The notes below the pieces were generated by a model that made no database searches, was not told the origin of the DNA, and worked only from the letters and a program-made list of their open reading frames with translations. A stretch of DNA of 64,000 nt from Longimicrobium terrae (GTDB lineage Bacteria; Gemmatimonadota; Gemmatimonadetes; Longimicrobiales; Longimicrobiaceae). The translations under genes and the position numbers were made by a program. The stretch is taken from positions 186,001 to 250,000 of the forward strand of contig NZ_JACHIA010000003.1 in NCBI RefSeq assembly GCF_014202995.1, read 5' to 3'. Position 1 is the first letter of the stretch. Each line of letters starts with the position of its first letter. Below, piece after piece: positions 1 through 8,010 of this stretch.

Positions 1-1
1 C

Positions 2-394
2 CGGATCGTCTTTATCTCCAGCGAGTCGGCCGTACAGATTCCGTCGGAGATGATCCATTACGGGATGACCAAGACGGCGCAGGTGGCCGTCGCGCGCGGG
101 ATCGCGGAAACCACGAGCGGCACGGGCATCACCGCCAACTCGGTGCTTCCCGGCCCCACGGACTCGGAGGGCGTCGGCACATTCGTGGCGGATCTGGCCA
201 AGGAACGCGGGATCAGCTTCGAAGAGATGGAGCGCGAGTTCTTTGCTTCCGCGCGGCCGTCGTCGCTGCTGCAGCGGTTCGCCACGCCGGACGAGGTGGC
301 GGCGATGATCGTGTACACGTGCAGCCAGCAGGCGTCCGCCACCAACGGCGCCGCGCTGCGTGTGGACGGAGGCGTAATCCGCGCGATCCTGTAG
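2..394 (+). CDS. SDR family oxidoreductase, C-terminal part (5' end outside window)
   Basis: The open frame enters from the window edge and ends at TAG 394. It shows the second half of a classical short-chain dehydrogenase/reductase: a FISSESA catalytic-serine segment, then Y-G-M-T-K (the YxxxK motif), then SVLPGPTDSEG, where the PG motif caps the cofactor site, and a C-terminal NGAALRVDGGV strand. These motifs indicate an NAD(P)-dependent oxidoreductase. The substrate cannot be inferred. The N-terminal Rossmann glycine motif lies outside the window. A hairpin terminator follows 26 bp after the stop. Confidence 0.9.
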   Translation, partial: RIVFISSESAVQIPSEMIHYGMTKTAQVAVARGIAETTSGTGITANSVLPGPTDSEGVGTFVADLAKERGISFEEMEREFFASARPSSLLQRFATPDEVAAMIVYTCSQQASATNGAALRVDGGVIRAIL

Positions 395-420
395 CCCGCC
401 GCGGTTGATTGGACGAAACG

Positions 421-449
421 AAGCCCCGGCGCGCAGAGCGCCGGGGCTT
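421..449. terminator. Bidirectional intrinsic terminator
   Basis: A perfect 12-bp stem (421-432 with 438-449) closes a GCAGA loop and is followed by CGTCTTGTT. It lies between the convergent SDR gene and the minus-strand SnoaL-like gene, so it can serve both. Confidence 0.75.
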
Positions 450-477
450 CGTCTTGTTCATCCACCGAAACGCCTGC

Positions 478-1032
478 TCAGTCGTCGCGGGCGGGGGCGG
501 AATGGTCCTCGTGATGATCGTAGCTGATGACGCGGGTGACTCGCCACCCGGCATCCGTTCTCCGCCACAGCATCACCATCTTGGCGATCCCCGTGGGCGA
601 GCCGTCGCGCTGCACGAAGCGGTGGTCGGCCACCTGTACCGCGCCGTAGTTGTTCATGGGATACACGTGCATGCTGCCGGGCACCAGCACGCGCAGCGCG
701 TTGGACCCGTCCGCGCAGCCCCGGGCCATTCTCACAGAGCTTTCCCGCACCGCGTCAACTTCCTGCGCGCCCCCCAGGTCGTGGTAGAACTCCACGTCGT
801 CGCTGAAGATGGCGTTGACCTTGGCCGCGTCGCAGCTGTAGAACGCCGCGTCAAAGAGAATGCTGTCCATCCGGGCGATCTCGTCGTACAGCGGCCCGTA
901 CGTGGACGGATCCGCCGGGGACGTAGGTGCCGGAGCCGGTGCGGACTGGGCGGACAGCGCGCCGGGGCCGGCGGCGAGCAGAAGAGCCGCGGCCGCCAGC
1001 ACGCGCGGCGCCGGGACAAAATCGAAGATCAT
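478..1032 (-). CDS. Secreted SnoaL/NTF2-like (DUF4440-type) protein
   Basis: 184 aa. Residues 1-28 form a signal peptide (Ala/Leu-rich core ending LSAQS), followed by an Ala/Pro linker and a compact alpha+beta domain. The domain reads like the NTF2/SnoaL fold used by DUF4440 proteins: an early helix with MDSILFDAAF, then DDVEFYHDLGG, and late strands ending MLWRRTDAGWRVTRVISYDHH. Such domains bind small molecules or act as non-metal enzymes, and the ligand here is unknown. Start is ATG at 1030-1032. The protein is probably periplasmic. Confidence 0.75.
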   Translation of the reverse strand: MIFDFVPAPRVLAAAALLLAAGPGALSAQSAPAPAPTSPADPSTYGPLYDEIARMDSILFDAAFYSCDAAKVNAIFSDDVEFYHDLGGAQEVDAVRESSVRMARGCADGSNALRVLVPGSMHVYPMNNYGAVQVADHRFVQRDGSPTGIAKMVMLWRRTDAGWRVTRVISYDHHEDHSAPARDD

Positions 1033-1217
1033 GGATGCGATTCGGAAACGGAGGATGAGGATCGGTACCGCTGAACGATACGGCCCGCCCGCCCTCCGGT
1101 TTCATTGCAGCGGAGCGCAATGCCCGGCACCGCTCACCTGATCTGCCGGCTTCTCCCTGTCGCGCCCGTGTCCCGTTCCGTGCCCCGGCGTTCAGCCGCG
1201 TCCCGGCATGCCCGGCA

Positions 1218-1586
1218 TCAGACGCACCGGCAGCGCTGCGGGGCGTCGCTTTCGAAGCTCATGCAGAAGCCGCAGCTGTCGTGGGCGGGATTTACGGTGT
1301 AGTCGAACGTGGTGCAGCCAGCGCAGCTCAGCCCGGCGCCGCTGGCGGGACAGGTCGTATTCGTCCCTCCGGGGCAGGTGCCCGCCGTGCCGCACAGATT
1401 CACGTTCTGCGTGTCGATGATGCAGTACAGGCCGCGGCAGGTCTCGGGTCCGCACGTATTCCCCCCCACGCACGAAGCGCCCGCCTCGGTCGCGTGCGCC
1501 TGGACGGTCCCCCTCGGTCCGGTCGCGGTGGAGGTCGTGAACGAGTCGACCCGCAGGTCGTCCATCCGCAGCGTGAGCTTTCTCAT
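1218..1586 (-). CDS. Cys-rich RiPP-like precursor peptide (pinensin-type leader), solitary copy
   Basis: 122 aa from ATG 1584-1586, with GGAG about 6 nt upstream; a longer in-frame extension lacks support. The first about 30 residues match the leader seen in five other genes of this window: MRKLTLRMDDLRVDSFTT, then PRGTV. After the leader the peptide holds 13 cysteines with many Thr/Ser. Leaders of this type are known from pinensin-like lanthipeptide precursors of Bacteroidota and relatives. No LanB/LanC, radical SAM or protease gene is next to it, so maturation is unproven. It could instead be a disulphide-rich secreted peptide. Confidence 0.7.
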   Translation of the reverse strand: MRKLTLRMDDLRVDSFTTSTATGPRGTVQAHATEAGASCVGGNTCGPETCRGLYCIIDTQNVNLCGTAGTCPGGTNTTCPASGAGLSCAGCTTFDYTVNPAHDSCGFCMSFESDAPQRCRCV

Positions 1587-1935
1587 CGTCTCCGTCCTTG
1601 GGAAGAGTGGGTGGATGCAGGTCAGGCGCGCTGGGCCTCTCCTGATCTTGCGCATGTCCAATCCAGACTTCGCGTAAGGGGCGGCGAGGGACGTGGCGGG
1701 GATCCCTTCCCGTCACGGATGGACTCGGCGCGCGGCGCAGCTCCACAACAGAATGCGCCACCTTTCGCACTGGAATGCACCACACGATGAGCCTGCGGGG
1801 AGCGGAACGCAAGACTTTCGGCACGGCAGTTCCCCTTTTCCCGCAGGAAACTTCAGGCATCGAACTGCTGCGCCGGGATGGGCGGGGGGATGGCCCCACT
1901 CATCTCGGCTGCGCGCGATCGTTCTGTACTGTGAT
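1587..1935. other. Intergenic region, no gene seen
   Basis: This 349-bp stretch separates the minus-strand leader-peptide gene from the end of the minus-strand YciI gene. Open frames across it lack homology features and starts. It should hold the promoter of the leader-peptide gene, but I see no convincing -35/-10 pair. Confidence 0.4.
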
Positions 1936-2268
1936 CTAGTCGTTGACCGCCATCATGGGCCGCAGTTCCACGGCACCCTTGGCTCGCACGCACGGAGTAT
2001 CCGCGATCAGGCGCACGGCTTCGTCCAGGTCCGCCGCCTCGATGATGGCGAACCCGGCCAGCGGCACGCGCGGGCTCGCGAACGTGCCGGGGGTGACGGT
2101 AAGCGTGCCGTCCGGCGCCGTCACCGTCGTGGGCTCGTTGTGCACCGCGCCGATCAGCGCGCCGCGCTCGCGCAGCACGTCATCCTGCTTGAGCAGTTCC
2201 GCCTGTTGATCTGCGGTAAGCTCTTTCCAGTCCGCCTCGGCCCCGTAGGCCAGCACCAGGTACTTCAT
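1936..2268 (-). CDS. YciI family protein
   Basis: 110 aa beginning MKYLVLAYG, with a GGGAGGGG ribosome site just upstream of ATG 2266-2268. The fold signature of YciI/DGPF proteins is visible: first strand YLVLAYG, a central segment with TVTPGTFASPRVPLAGFAIIEAAD, then a helix DLDEAVRLIADTPC and the final strand GAVELRPMM. Family members are small ferredoxin-like proteins, often paired with ECF sigma factors, SRPBCC or VOC proteins, and mostly without a known reaction. Here it lies 102 bp downstream of an SDR gene on the same strand and may share its transcript. Confidence 0.85.
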   Translation of the reverse strand: MKYLVLAYGAEADWKELTADQQAELLKQDDVLRERGALIGAVHNEPTTVTAPDGTLTVTPGTFASPRVPLAGFAIIEAADLDEAVRLIADTPCVRAKGAVELRPMMAVND

Positions 2269-2370
2269 CCACCCCTCCCGTCCGATGTTGATGGCGCCGT
2301 CTGCGAAACACGGCCGGCGCCATCCACCAAGACGCACATCTCCGGCCTGCTGCCGAACCGCCGCGTCGCC

Positions 2371-3174
2371 TCAGACGGTGGGGATCGTTCCGCCGTCGAT
2401 GACGTACTCGGCGCCGTGGATGGAGGCCGCGCGGTCCGACGCCAGAAACGCGACCAGTTCCGCCACTTCGTCCGGAAGCCCGGGCCGGCCGAGGGGAATG
2501 CCGCCGAGCGAATCCATCAATCCCTGGCGCGCCGCGGCCTGCGTGATCCCCTCCGCACCCGCCAAGCGTTCTACCAGCGCGGCCGAGGCGGAGGTCTCGA
2601 TGTAGCCCGGAGCGACCGTGTTCACGCGGATTCCGCGCGGGCCCACCTCGTTCGCCAGCCCCTTGCTGTAGGTGGTGAGCGCCGCCTTTGCCGCCGCATA
2701 CGCGAGCGTCGCCTCGAACAGCGGAAGCCGCCGCTGGATGGACGAGATGTGGATGATGGCGCCGGTGCCGCGCTCCAGCATCCCGGGCAGAAACGCGCGG
2801 TCCATGCGCACGGCGGCCATCAGGTTCACGTCCAGCGTCTGCTGCCAATCCTCGTCCGACAGCGCGAGCACGCCGCCGCCACGCGCGCCGGACCCGCCCA
2901 CGTTGTTCACGATGATGTCCACCCCGCCGAACCGCGCCATCACCTCATCCGCCACCCGCGCCACACCTTCCGCCGTCCCCACGTCCGCGCGGATGAACAG
3001 CGCCGGCGACTGCCCCGGCGGCAGCGGCGAACGGGCCGTGGTGGCGACCAATGCACCGCCACGCGCCAGCCGCCGCACGATGGCCTCGCCCATGCCCTGC
3101 GTTCCCCCCGTGACCAGCACGCGCCGGCCATGAAACTCGCGCGGGTCCGCGCTCAAGGATTCCGCCACGCTCAC
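2371..3174 (-). CDS. SDR family oxidoreductase
   Basis: 267 aa starting at GTG 3172-3174, which overlaps the TGA of the preceding gene (GTGA), so translation is probably coupled. A longer frame exists but runs inside that gene. Cofactor motif TGGTQGMG is at residues 22-29, NNVGG at 90-94, catalytic Ser in HISS near 144-145, and Y159-A-A-A-K163. The PGYIETS segment and the C-terminal YVIDGGTIP are typical of classical SDRs. It is an NAD(P)-dependent oxidoreductase of unknown substrate, in an operon with a SnoaL-like protein and divergent from an HxlR regulator. Confidence 0.9.
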   Translation of the reverse strand: MSVAESLSADPREFHGRRVLVTGGTQGMGEAIVRRLARGGALVATTARSPLPPGQSPALFIRADVGTAEGVARVADEVMARFGGVDIIVNNVGGSGARGGGVLALSDEDWQQTLDVNLMAAVRMDRAFLPGMLERGTGAIIHISSIQRRLPLFEATLAYAAAKAALTTYSKGLANEVGPRGIRVNTVAPGYIETSASAALVERLAGAEGITQAAARQGLMDSLGGIPLGRPGLPDEVAELVAFLASDRAASIHGAEYVIDGGTIPTV

Positions 3175-3500
3175 CCGCCGATCCGCAGCGAGGCGATCTG
3201 TCCGCCGCGCAGCACGAACGCGTAGCGCAGATCCGCAGGACTGCCGGGAAACGTTCCCGACACGCGCGCCGTCACCACCGTCGCGCCGTCCCGGTCTTCG
3301 CTCTGGAGCGGTTCCGCCACGGGCTGGTACCGGCTCACCGCCGCCGCGGTCCAATCACGGATTGCGCCGGGGCCCCGCATGTCGCGACCTTCGTCGTGCA
3401 CGAGCGCGTCGTCCGCGAAGCAGGCCGCCACCGCGTCCGCGTCGCCGGCGTTGCTGGCGGCGAAGTACGCCGCGATGGGCTCGGAAAGTACGATTGCCAT
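3171..3500 (-). CDS. SnoaL-like (NTF2 fold) protein
   Basis: 109 aa from ATG 3498-3500 ([13 protein letters not shown]), with GGGA about 5 nt upstream; an ATG three codons earlier is possible. The sequence reads as a SnoaL-type domain: helix [39 protein letters not shown] is split across two recognisable blocks, and the end is [18 protein letters not shown]. It is the first gene of a coupled pair with the SDR downstream. Function is unknown; a small polar ligand is likely from family precedent. Confidence 0.85.
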   Translation of the reverse strand: MAIVLSEPIAAYFAASNAGDADAVAACFADDALVHDEGRDMRGPGAIRDWTAAAVSRYQPVAEPLQSEDRDGATVVTARVSGTFPGSPADLRYAFVLRGGQIASLRIGG

Positions 3501-3578
3501 TGGATGCATCCCGTCGGTGTGAAAACGTCGCGCGGCATCCGTTCGCCGCGTTCCGTATGATGGACAGGAGCTCTCCGG
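3501..3578. promoter_or_regulatory. Divergent promoter region of HxlR regulator and SnoaL-SDR operon
   Basis: This 78-bp gap separates the divergent starts at 3500 (minus) and 3579 (plus). HxlR regulators usually bind in such shared gaps. I see no unambiguous operator repeat, so the assignment rests on gene order. Confidence 0.4.
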
Positions 3579-3986
3579 ATGAGAAGTACGCACGAAAAAG
3601 TGGGGTACTTACCCGCGCGTAAGCACGATGAGCTGACGCCCGCGACCGCCGCGGAGGGCGTGGAGCAGGCGCTCCGCGTTCTGGAAGGGCGGTGGAAGCT
3701 GGTGATTCTGTTCCACCTGTTCGGGGGCCGGGTGCTGCGCTTCTCTGAGCTGGAGCGCGCCATTCCCGCCGTCTCGCAGAAGATGCTCATCCAGCAGCTT
3801 CGGCAGCTGGAGGCGGATGGCATCGTCCGGCGCGTGGTGCATCACCAGGTGCCGCCCAAGGTGGAGTACGGCCTGACCGACTGGGGGCAGGCGCTCTGCC
3901 CCGCCCTGGACGCGCTGCTGCAATGGGCCGGGCACCGTCCCGCCCCCCAGCTGGTCGCCGAAGCACCGGCGGAAGCGCCGGGATGA
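3579..3986 (+). CDS. HxlR family transcriptional regulator
   Basis: 135 aa. The winged-helix core is clear: GVEQALRVLEGRWKLVILFHL, then RFSELERAIPAVSQKML (recognition helix region), then QLEADGIVRRVVHHQVPP and VEYGLTDWGQAL. This order is diagnostic of the HxlR/DUF24 family, which senses redox or electrophile stress and usually controls the divergent neighbour. Here that would be the SnoaL-SDR pair. No conserved N-terminal sensing cysteine is seen. The C-terminal Ala/Pro tail is non-conserved. Confidence 0.92.
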   Translation: MRSTHEKVGYLPARKHDELTPATAAEGVEQALRVLEGRWKLVILFHLFGGRVLRFSELERAIPAVSQKMLIQQLRQLEADGIVRRVVHHQVPPKVEYGLTDWGQALCPALDALLQWAGHRPAPQLVAEAPAEAPG

Positions 3987-4052
3987 AGACGCAGCTCCCC
4001 CGTCACGCCGCGCGTGTAACGAGCGTGCGCGGGGGTTGCGGCGGACAGGTTC

Positions 4053-4066
4053 CATGCATATGCATG
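4053..4066. promoter_or_regulatory. 14-bp perfect palindrome upstream of HhH-MATE genes
   Basis: CATGCATATGCATG is fully self-complementary and lies 114 bp upstream of the HhH gene start, in a gap otherwise without structure. It could be an operator for the exporter operon. This rests only on symmetry and position. Confidence 0.3.
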
Positions 4067-4180
4067 TTTCCGATTACGCCACCTGCCTTCCCCTCCGTCC
4101 CCGCGTCGTACATCTTCTCTCCATCTGGACGCCGGTGGATCGCGGACGCGACACCTTCAGCCCGATCCGCGGAATGACCC

Positions 4181-4435
4181 ATGACCGCTGACGTCACGGA
4201 AAGCGATCTTCCCACCACGTTCGGCGCGCCGGCCCGCAGGGCACTGGTGAACGCCGGGATCACGCGGCTGGAGCAGCTTTCGCGCGTGAGCGAGCGCGAG
4301 CTGCTGAAGCTGCACGGCATGGGTCCAAGGGCGGTGCGCCTGCTGCGCGACATTCTCGCGGGGCACGGCCTGGGCTTCGCCGACGCGGGGACGATCGCGG
4401 ACGCCACAACTTCCCAATCCACCGAGAACGCTTGA
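4181..4435 (+). CDS. Small helix-hairpin-helix protein (RpoA-CTD-like)
   Basis: 84 aa. The core FGAPARRALVNAGI-TRLEQLSRVSERELLKLHGMGPRAVRLL matches the HhH unit found in the RNA polymerase alpha C-terminal domain and in small DNA-binding relatives: two helices, then the L-HGMG-P hairpin. Such domains contact DNA backbone or minor groove. The gene overlaps the next one by TTGA, so it is likely co-translated with a MATE transporter, and a regulatory or accessory role is possible. The C-terminal 15 residues are disordered. Confidence 0.75.
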   Translation: MTADVTESDLPTTFGAPARRALVNAGITRLEQLSRVSERELLKLHGMGPRAVRLLRDILAGHGLGFADAGTIADATTSQSTENA

Positions 4436-5895
4436 CCGAAACCGCCACTCCCGCGCAGTCCGCCGCCCCCGAGAGCGACCCGCCCGCCGCGCCGGCGCGC
4501 GCGGGCCGCTACGACCGCTCGCTCATTGAAGGCCCGCTCCGCGCCACGGTGTGGAAGCTCGCGTGGCCCACCATGCTCACCAACGTCATCGCCGGGCTGC
4601 AGGGCATCGTGGACCACGTGCTGGTGGGCCACCTGGTCGGATTCGCGGGGAACGCGGGGATCGGCGTGGCGCTGCAGATCTTTCTGGTGGTCATCGTCTT
4701 CATCAGCTGCCTGTTCAGCGGAATGAGCGTGCTGGTCGCGCGCTTCGTGGGCGCCAACGACGAGGAGCGGGTGAACCGCGTCGTGTACCAGGCGTTCCTT
4801 ACCGCCATCGGGATCGCGCTGGGGGTGATGGCGCCGGTGGGCTACTTCATCGCCCCCGTGCTGCTGGACATGGTGAACGCCGCGCCCGCCGTGCAGGCCC
4901 AGGCGCTTCCGTTTCTGCGCATCATGTTTCTGTTCAGCAGCGGCATGCTCATCTACTTCATGCTGAGCGGCGCGCTGCGGTCCGCCGGGGACGCGCGCAC
5001 GCCCATGGTGCTGGGCGTGGCCATGACGGTGCTGAACCTGGTGCTGAACATCATCCTGATCCGCGGGCTGGGGCCGGTGCCGGCGTACGGAACGACGGGC
5101 GCGGCCATCGGCACGTCCATGGCGTCCGGCCTGGTGGCGCTGTACGGGCTGTGGAAGCTGTGGCACGGCGGCTGGGTGGTGCAGTTTCCCCGCGGGCAGG
5201 GGTGGGCGCCGGACTGGGGAATCATCCGCTCGCTGTTCCGCTTCGGCCTGCCCACGGGGATTCAGGGGATCGCGATGAACATCGGCGGCGTGCTGATGCT
5301 GTCGTTCATCGGGTCGCTGCAGCAGAGCGCGGCGGCGCAGGCGGCGTTTACGGTGGCGTACTCGCAGCTGTTTTCGCTCATCACCTGGACCTCGGTGGGA
5401 TTGATGAGCGCCGCGGCGGCCGTGGCGGGGCAGAACCTGGGTGCCGGCAATCCGCAGCGCGCGGCGGACGCGGTGCGGGTGGCGGCGCGCATCGGGCTGG
5501 GGGGCGCGGCGGTGATCGGGGTGCTGTTCCTGGCCATCCCCCGCCCTCTTCTCGCCATCTTCGGGCTGAACGATCCGGTCGTGGCGGACATCGGCACGCA
5601 ACTGTTGCGGGTGCTGAGCGTGTCGGGGCTCTTCATCACCGTGGCGCTCACGTACACCGGCGGGCTGCAGGGGACGGGCGACACGCGCAGCCCGCTGTAC
5701 ATCTCCATCATCTCGCAGGTGATTCTGCCGCTGGGGATCTGCTTTACGCTGGACGCGATGGGAACGCTGCAGCCCATCCACATCTGGATCGCCATTCTGT
5801 GCGGCCACGTGACGCGCTGCCTGCTGAGCGTGGTGCGGTTCAACCAGGGCAAGTGGAGGGGGATCGCGGTGGAAATGGTGCCAAGCCGGGGATAG
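4432..5895 (+). CDS. MATE family efflux transporter
   Basis: 487 aa with a TTG start overlapping the stop of the HhH gene. After a polar N-terminus of about 35 residues, roughly 12 hydrophobic segments follow in two pseudo-repeated halves. The first has WKLAWPTMLTNVIAGLQGIVDH-type MATE signature residues; SGALRSAGDARTPM and GGLQGTGDTRSPL are the equivalent loops of the two halves. MATE proteins exchange Na+ or H+ for cationic drugs or metabolites in the inner membrane. Substrate is unknown. Confidence 0.93.
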   Translation: MTETATPAQSAAPESDPPAAPARAGRYDRSLIEGPLRATVWKLAWPTMLTNVIAGLQGIVDHVLVGHLVGFAGNAGIGVALQIFLVVIVFISCLFSGMSVLVARFVGANDEERVNRVVYQAFLTAIGIALGVMAPVGYFIAPVLLDMVNAAPAVQAQALPFLRIMFLFSSGMLIYFMLSGALRSAGDARTPMVLGVAMTVLNLVLNIILIRGLGPVPAYGTTGAAIGTSMASGLVALYGLWKLWHGGWVVQFPRGQGWAPDWGIIRSLFRFGLPTGIQGIAMNIGGVLMLSFIGSLQQSAAAQAAFTVAYSQLFSLITWTSVGLMSAAAAVAGQNLGAGNPQRAADAVRVAARIGLGGAAVIGVLFLAIPRPLLAIFGLNDPVVADIGTQLLRVLSVSGLFITVALTYTGGLQGTGDTRSPLYISIISQVILPLGICFTLDAMGTLQPIHIWIAILCGHVTRCLLSVVRFNQGKWRGIAVEMVPSRG

Positions 5896-6421
5896 GGAAC
5901 TGAAGTGCGTTAGTGCGGGGTGCGTGAGTGCGTGAGTGCGTCGCCGCGCGGGCGGACCGGGCGTGCGTGGCGGCGCTGGCTGGGCGGACGGCAGATCCTT
6001 CGGTCGCCACTGACGGCACAGTGCCGCGCAACCAACCGGCCCCGCGGCGTACTACGCGGCGCACGCTTCCTGAGCGACGCCTCGCGGCGCGATGACGCGT
6101 AACTGCCTGCCCCGCACGGCGTAGTAGTGCGCAACCGCTTGCCCGGCGGCGAAGTACGCGGCGCACGCTCCTCAGCGACGCCTCGTGGCGTAGTCGCACC
6201 CACACCCTTGCCCCCAACGCCCAAGGCGTCATCCTGAGGGGGCGCCGGCCGATCTCTCTGCAGTGCCGCCACTTGGCGCCGACGAAGGATCTACCTTCCG
6301 CAGGGGAACGGGCGGGCGTTCCGCCGGGCAGCTTCAGCGCGGAATCCCCTGGTCGGCACCGGGCACTTGGGGCTGGTCACTTCTGTTCCCTCCGGCCTCT
6401 CCGCTCCCGCAAACAACATCA
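5896..6421. repeat. Intergenic region with a degenerate direct repeat and GTGCGTGA-type heptamers
   Basis: No gene is supported here. At 5904-5940 the heptamer-like unit GTGCGTGA/GTGCG is repeated. A block of about 75 bp at 6022-6097 recurs at 6125-6196 with about 80-85% identity by eye: each has GCGCAACC, then a GGCG-TAC stretch, GCGGCGCACGCT and AGCGACGCCTCG. The remainder is GC-rich without recognisable features. Confidence 0.5.
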
Positions 6422-6450
6422 TTGACTCCCACCCCCGTTCTTCTTACTTT
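6422..6450 (+). promoter_or_regulatory. Candidate sigma-70 promoter for the arsR-SRPBCC operon
   Basis: TTGACT (6422-6427), 17-bp spacer, TACTTT (6445-6450) lie 30 bp before the ArsR start. A short AT-rich CTAATTAAC stretch at 6459-6467 lies between promoter and gene, where an ArsR operator would be expected. Both are by-eye calls. Confidence 0.4.
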
Positions 6451-6479
6451 ACCGATCAGCTAATTAACCAAGTAGCGAA

Positions 6480-6839
6480 ATGCAGTCAACGCCCGATCCT
6501 CTCAGCGTCACCTTTGCCGCCCTCGCCGATCCCACCCGGCGGGCGATCCTGTCGCGCCTGTCACGCGGGGAGGCCACGGTCACGGAACTGGCAGCGCCCT
6601 TCGACATGAGCCTGCCGGGGATCTCCAAGCATCTCAAGGTGCTGGAAAAGGCGGGGCTGATCGAGCGCGGGCGCGAGGCGCAGTGGCGGCCCTGCCGGCT
6701 GCAGGCGGCCCCGCTGCGCGAGGTGGACGAGTGGGTGGAGCAGTACCGCCGGTTCTGGGAAGAACGCCTGGACCGGCTGGGGGATTACCTTCGCGAACTC
6801 CAGAGGGAGAAGAGGGCCGATGATGACAACCGTGGCTGA
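6480..6839 (+). CDS. ArsR-type winged-helix regulator
   Basis: 119 aa. FAALADPTRRAILSRLSRGEATVTELA, then LPGISKHLKVLEKAGLIERGREAQWR is the classical ArsR-type winged helix. No metal-binding cysteines are present. The C-terminal helix with Trp residues (EQYRRFWEERLDRLGDYL) is characteristic of the subgroup that is co-transcribed with AHSA1/SRPBCC proteins. It overlaps the next gene by 20 nt. It probably represses its own operon (SRPBCC, SRPBCC, DoxX). Confidence 0.92.
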   Translation: MQSTPDPLSVTFAALADPTRRAILSRLSRGEATVTELAAPFDMSLPGISKHLKVLEKAGLIERGREAQWRPCRLQAAPLREVDEWVEQYRRFWEERLDRLGDYLRELQREKRADDDNRG

Positions 6840-7320
6840 TTCCGGACCGATGCAGTCCCCCGGCAGCGACCGCGAGGTCGTGGCCACGCGCGTCTTTCAG
6901 GCGCCGCGCGAACTCGTCTGGGAAGCCTGCACCCGCCCCGAGCACGTGCGCCGCTGGTACGGCCCGGCCAGCATGCCCATGACCTCGTGCGAGATCGACG
7001 CGCGCGTGGGCGGCCGGTTCCGCTACGTGTTCCCCGCCCCGCAGGGCGAGATCGCGTTCAGCGGCGAATACCTGGAACTGCAGCGCCCGTCGCGCATCGT
7101 GAACACCTGGCTGTTCGAGCCCATGCCCGGAACCGACACGGTGGAAACCGCCACGCTGGAAGAAGAGGATGGCACCACGATCCTCACCATCCGCGCCGCG
7201 TTCCAGCGGCCGGAGCACCTGCGGGGCTGGGCCGGGAGCGGCGGATACCCGGGAATGGCCGAGGCTCACGAGCGCCTGCGCACGCTCGTCCACGAACTCG
7301 CCGCGGCCCGGCCGGGCTGA
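6820..7320 (+). CDS. SRPBCC (AHSA1-type) protein
   Basis: 166 aa. The Bet v1-like helix-grip fold is visible from residue 20: VVATRVFQAPRELVWEACTRPEHVRRWYGP, then RVGGRFRYVFPAP, then FSGEYLELQRPSRIVNTW and a C-terminal helix MAEAHERLRTLVHELA. AHSA1-type proteins of this size bind hydrophobic ligands; most lack an assigned ligand. Start overlaps the ArsR gene, indicating an operon. A paralogue follows 174 bp downstream. Confidence 0.9.
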   Translation: MMTTVADSGPMQSPGSDREVVATRVFQAPRELVWEACTRPEHVRRWYGPASMPMTSCEIDARVGGRFRYVFPAPQGEIAFSGEYLELQRPSRIVNTWLFEPMPGTDTVETATLEEEDGTTILTIRAAFQRPEHLRGWAGSGGYPGMAEAHERLRTLVHELAAARPG

Positions 7321-7494
7321 TCCGCGGGGATCGACGCGCGGCGGCGTGGCGCCGATCCGCCGCGGGCGCCGTTCACTGCATGATCGCGGAGGACGCGGGG
7401 GTTTTGACGGAGGGGTGCGCGGGGAACGGCGGAGGAAGGGCGAGTTGGACGGATGGGGCGGGAATCAACCCATGATCAACGGGGACGGATTGCG

Positions 7495-8010
7495 ATGACG
7501 ATGACGGAATTCATGGACGACGGGACGGATACGGCGGGCCGGGAGGTGGTGCTGGAACGCGTCTTCGATGAGCCGCGCGAACTGGTGTTCGACGCGTGGA
7601 CGGATCCGCGGCACATGGCCCACTGGTGGGGGCCGCGCGGCTTCACCACGACCACGCGGGAGATGGACGTGCGCCCGGGCGGCCGGTGGCGGTTCGTGAT
7701 GCACGCGCCGGACGGGACCGATTACGACAACCTGATCGTCTACCTCGAGGTCGTGCGCCCCGAACGCCTGGTGTACGACCACGCCGACGCGGACGGCGAC
7801 AACGAGGTGGCGCCCGCCTTTCGCGTCACCGCCCGGTTCCATGAGCACGAGCGAGGCACCCGGCTCACCTTCCGCCTGCTCTTCCCCACGGCCGAGGTAC
7901 GGCGGGCCATGATGGACGAGCGCGCATCGGAAGGCGGAAAGCAGACCCTGGAGCGGCTCGCCGAGTACGTGGCCACCCTCAACGCGGGAGCCGCCGATGT
8001 CGATCTTTGA
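7495..8010 (+). CDS. SRPBCC (AHSA1-type) protein, second copy
   Basis: 171 aa from ATG 7495 (MTMTEFMDDG), with GGGGA about 10 nt upstream. The domain begins VVLERVFDEPRELVFDAWTDPRHMAHWWGP and continues with MDVRPGGRWRFVMHAPDG, then LEVVRPERLVYDH and a C-terminal helix ending YVATLN. It is clearly a paralogue of the preceding gene. The stop overlaps the DoxX start by 14 nt. The 174-bp gap upstream is GC-rich and shows no separate gene. Confidence 0.9.
   Translation: MTMTEFMDDGTDTAGREVVLERVFDEPRELVFDAWTDPRHMAHWWGPRGFTTTTREMDVRPGGRWRFVMHAPDGTDYDNLIVYLEVVRPERLVYDHADADGDNEVAPAFRVTARFHEHERGTRLTFRLLFPTAEVRRAMMDERASEGGKQTLERLAEYVATLNAGAADVDL

Noticed and set aside
1693-3225. 510-codon plus-strand frame over the YciI and SDR genes
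   Set aside because: Both minus-strand genes have catalytic or family motifs; the plus frame has shadow composition.
4003-5808. 601-codon frame antisense to the MATE gene
   Set aside because: His/Arg/Gln-rich shadow frame without start or family signal; the plus strand codes for a clear transporter.
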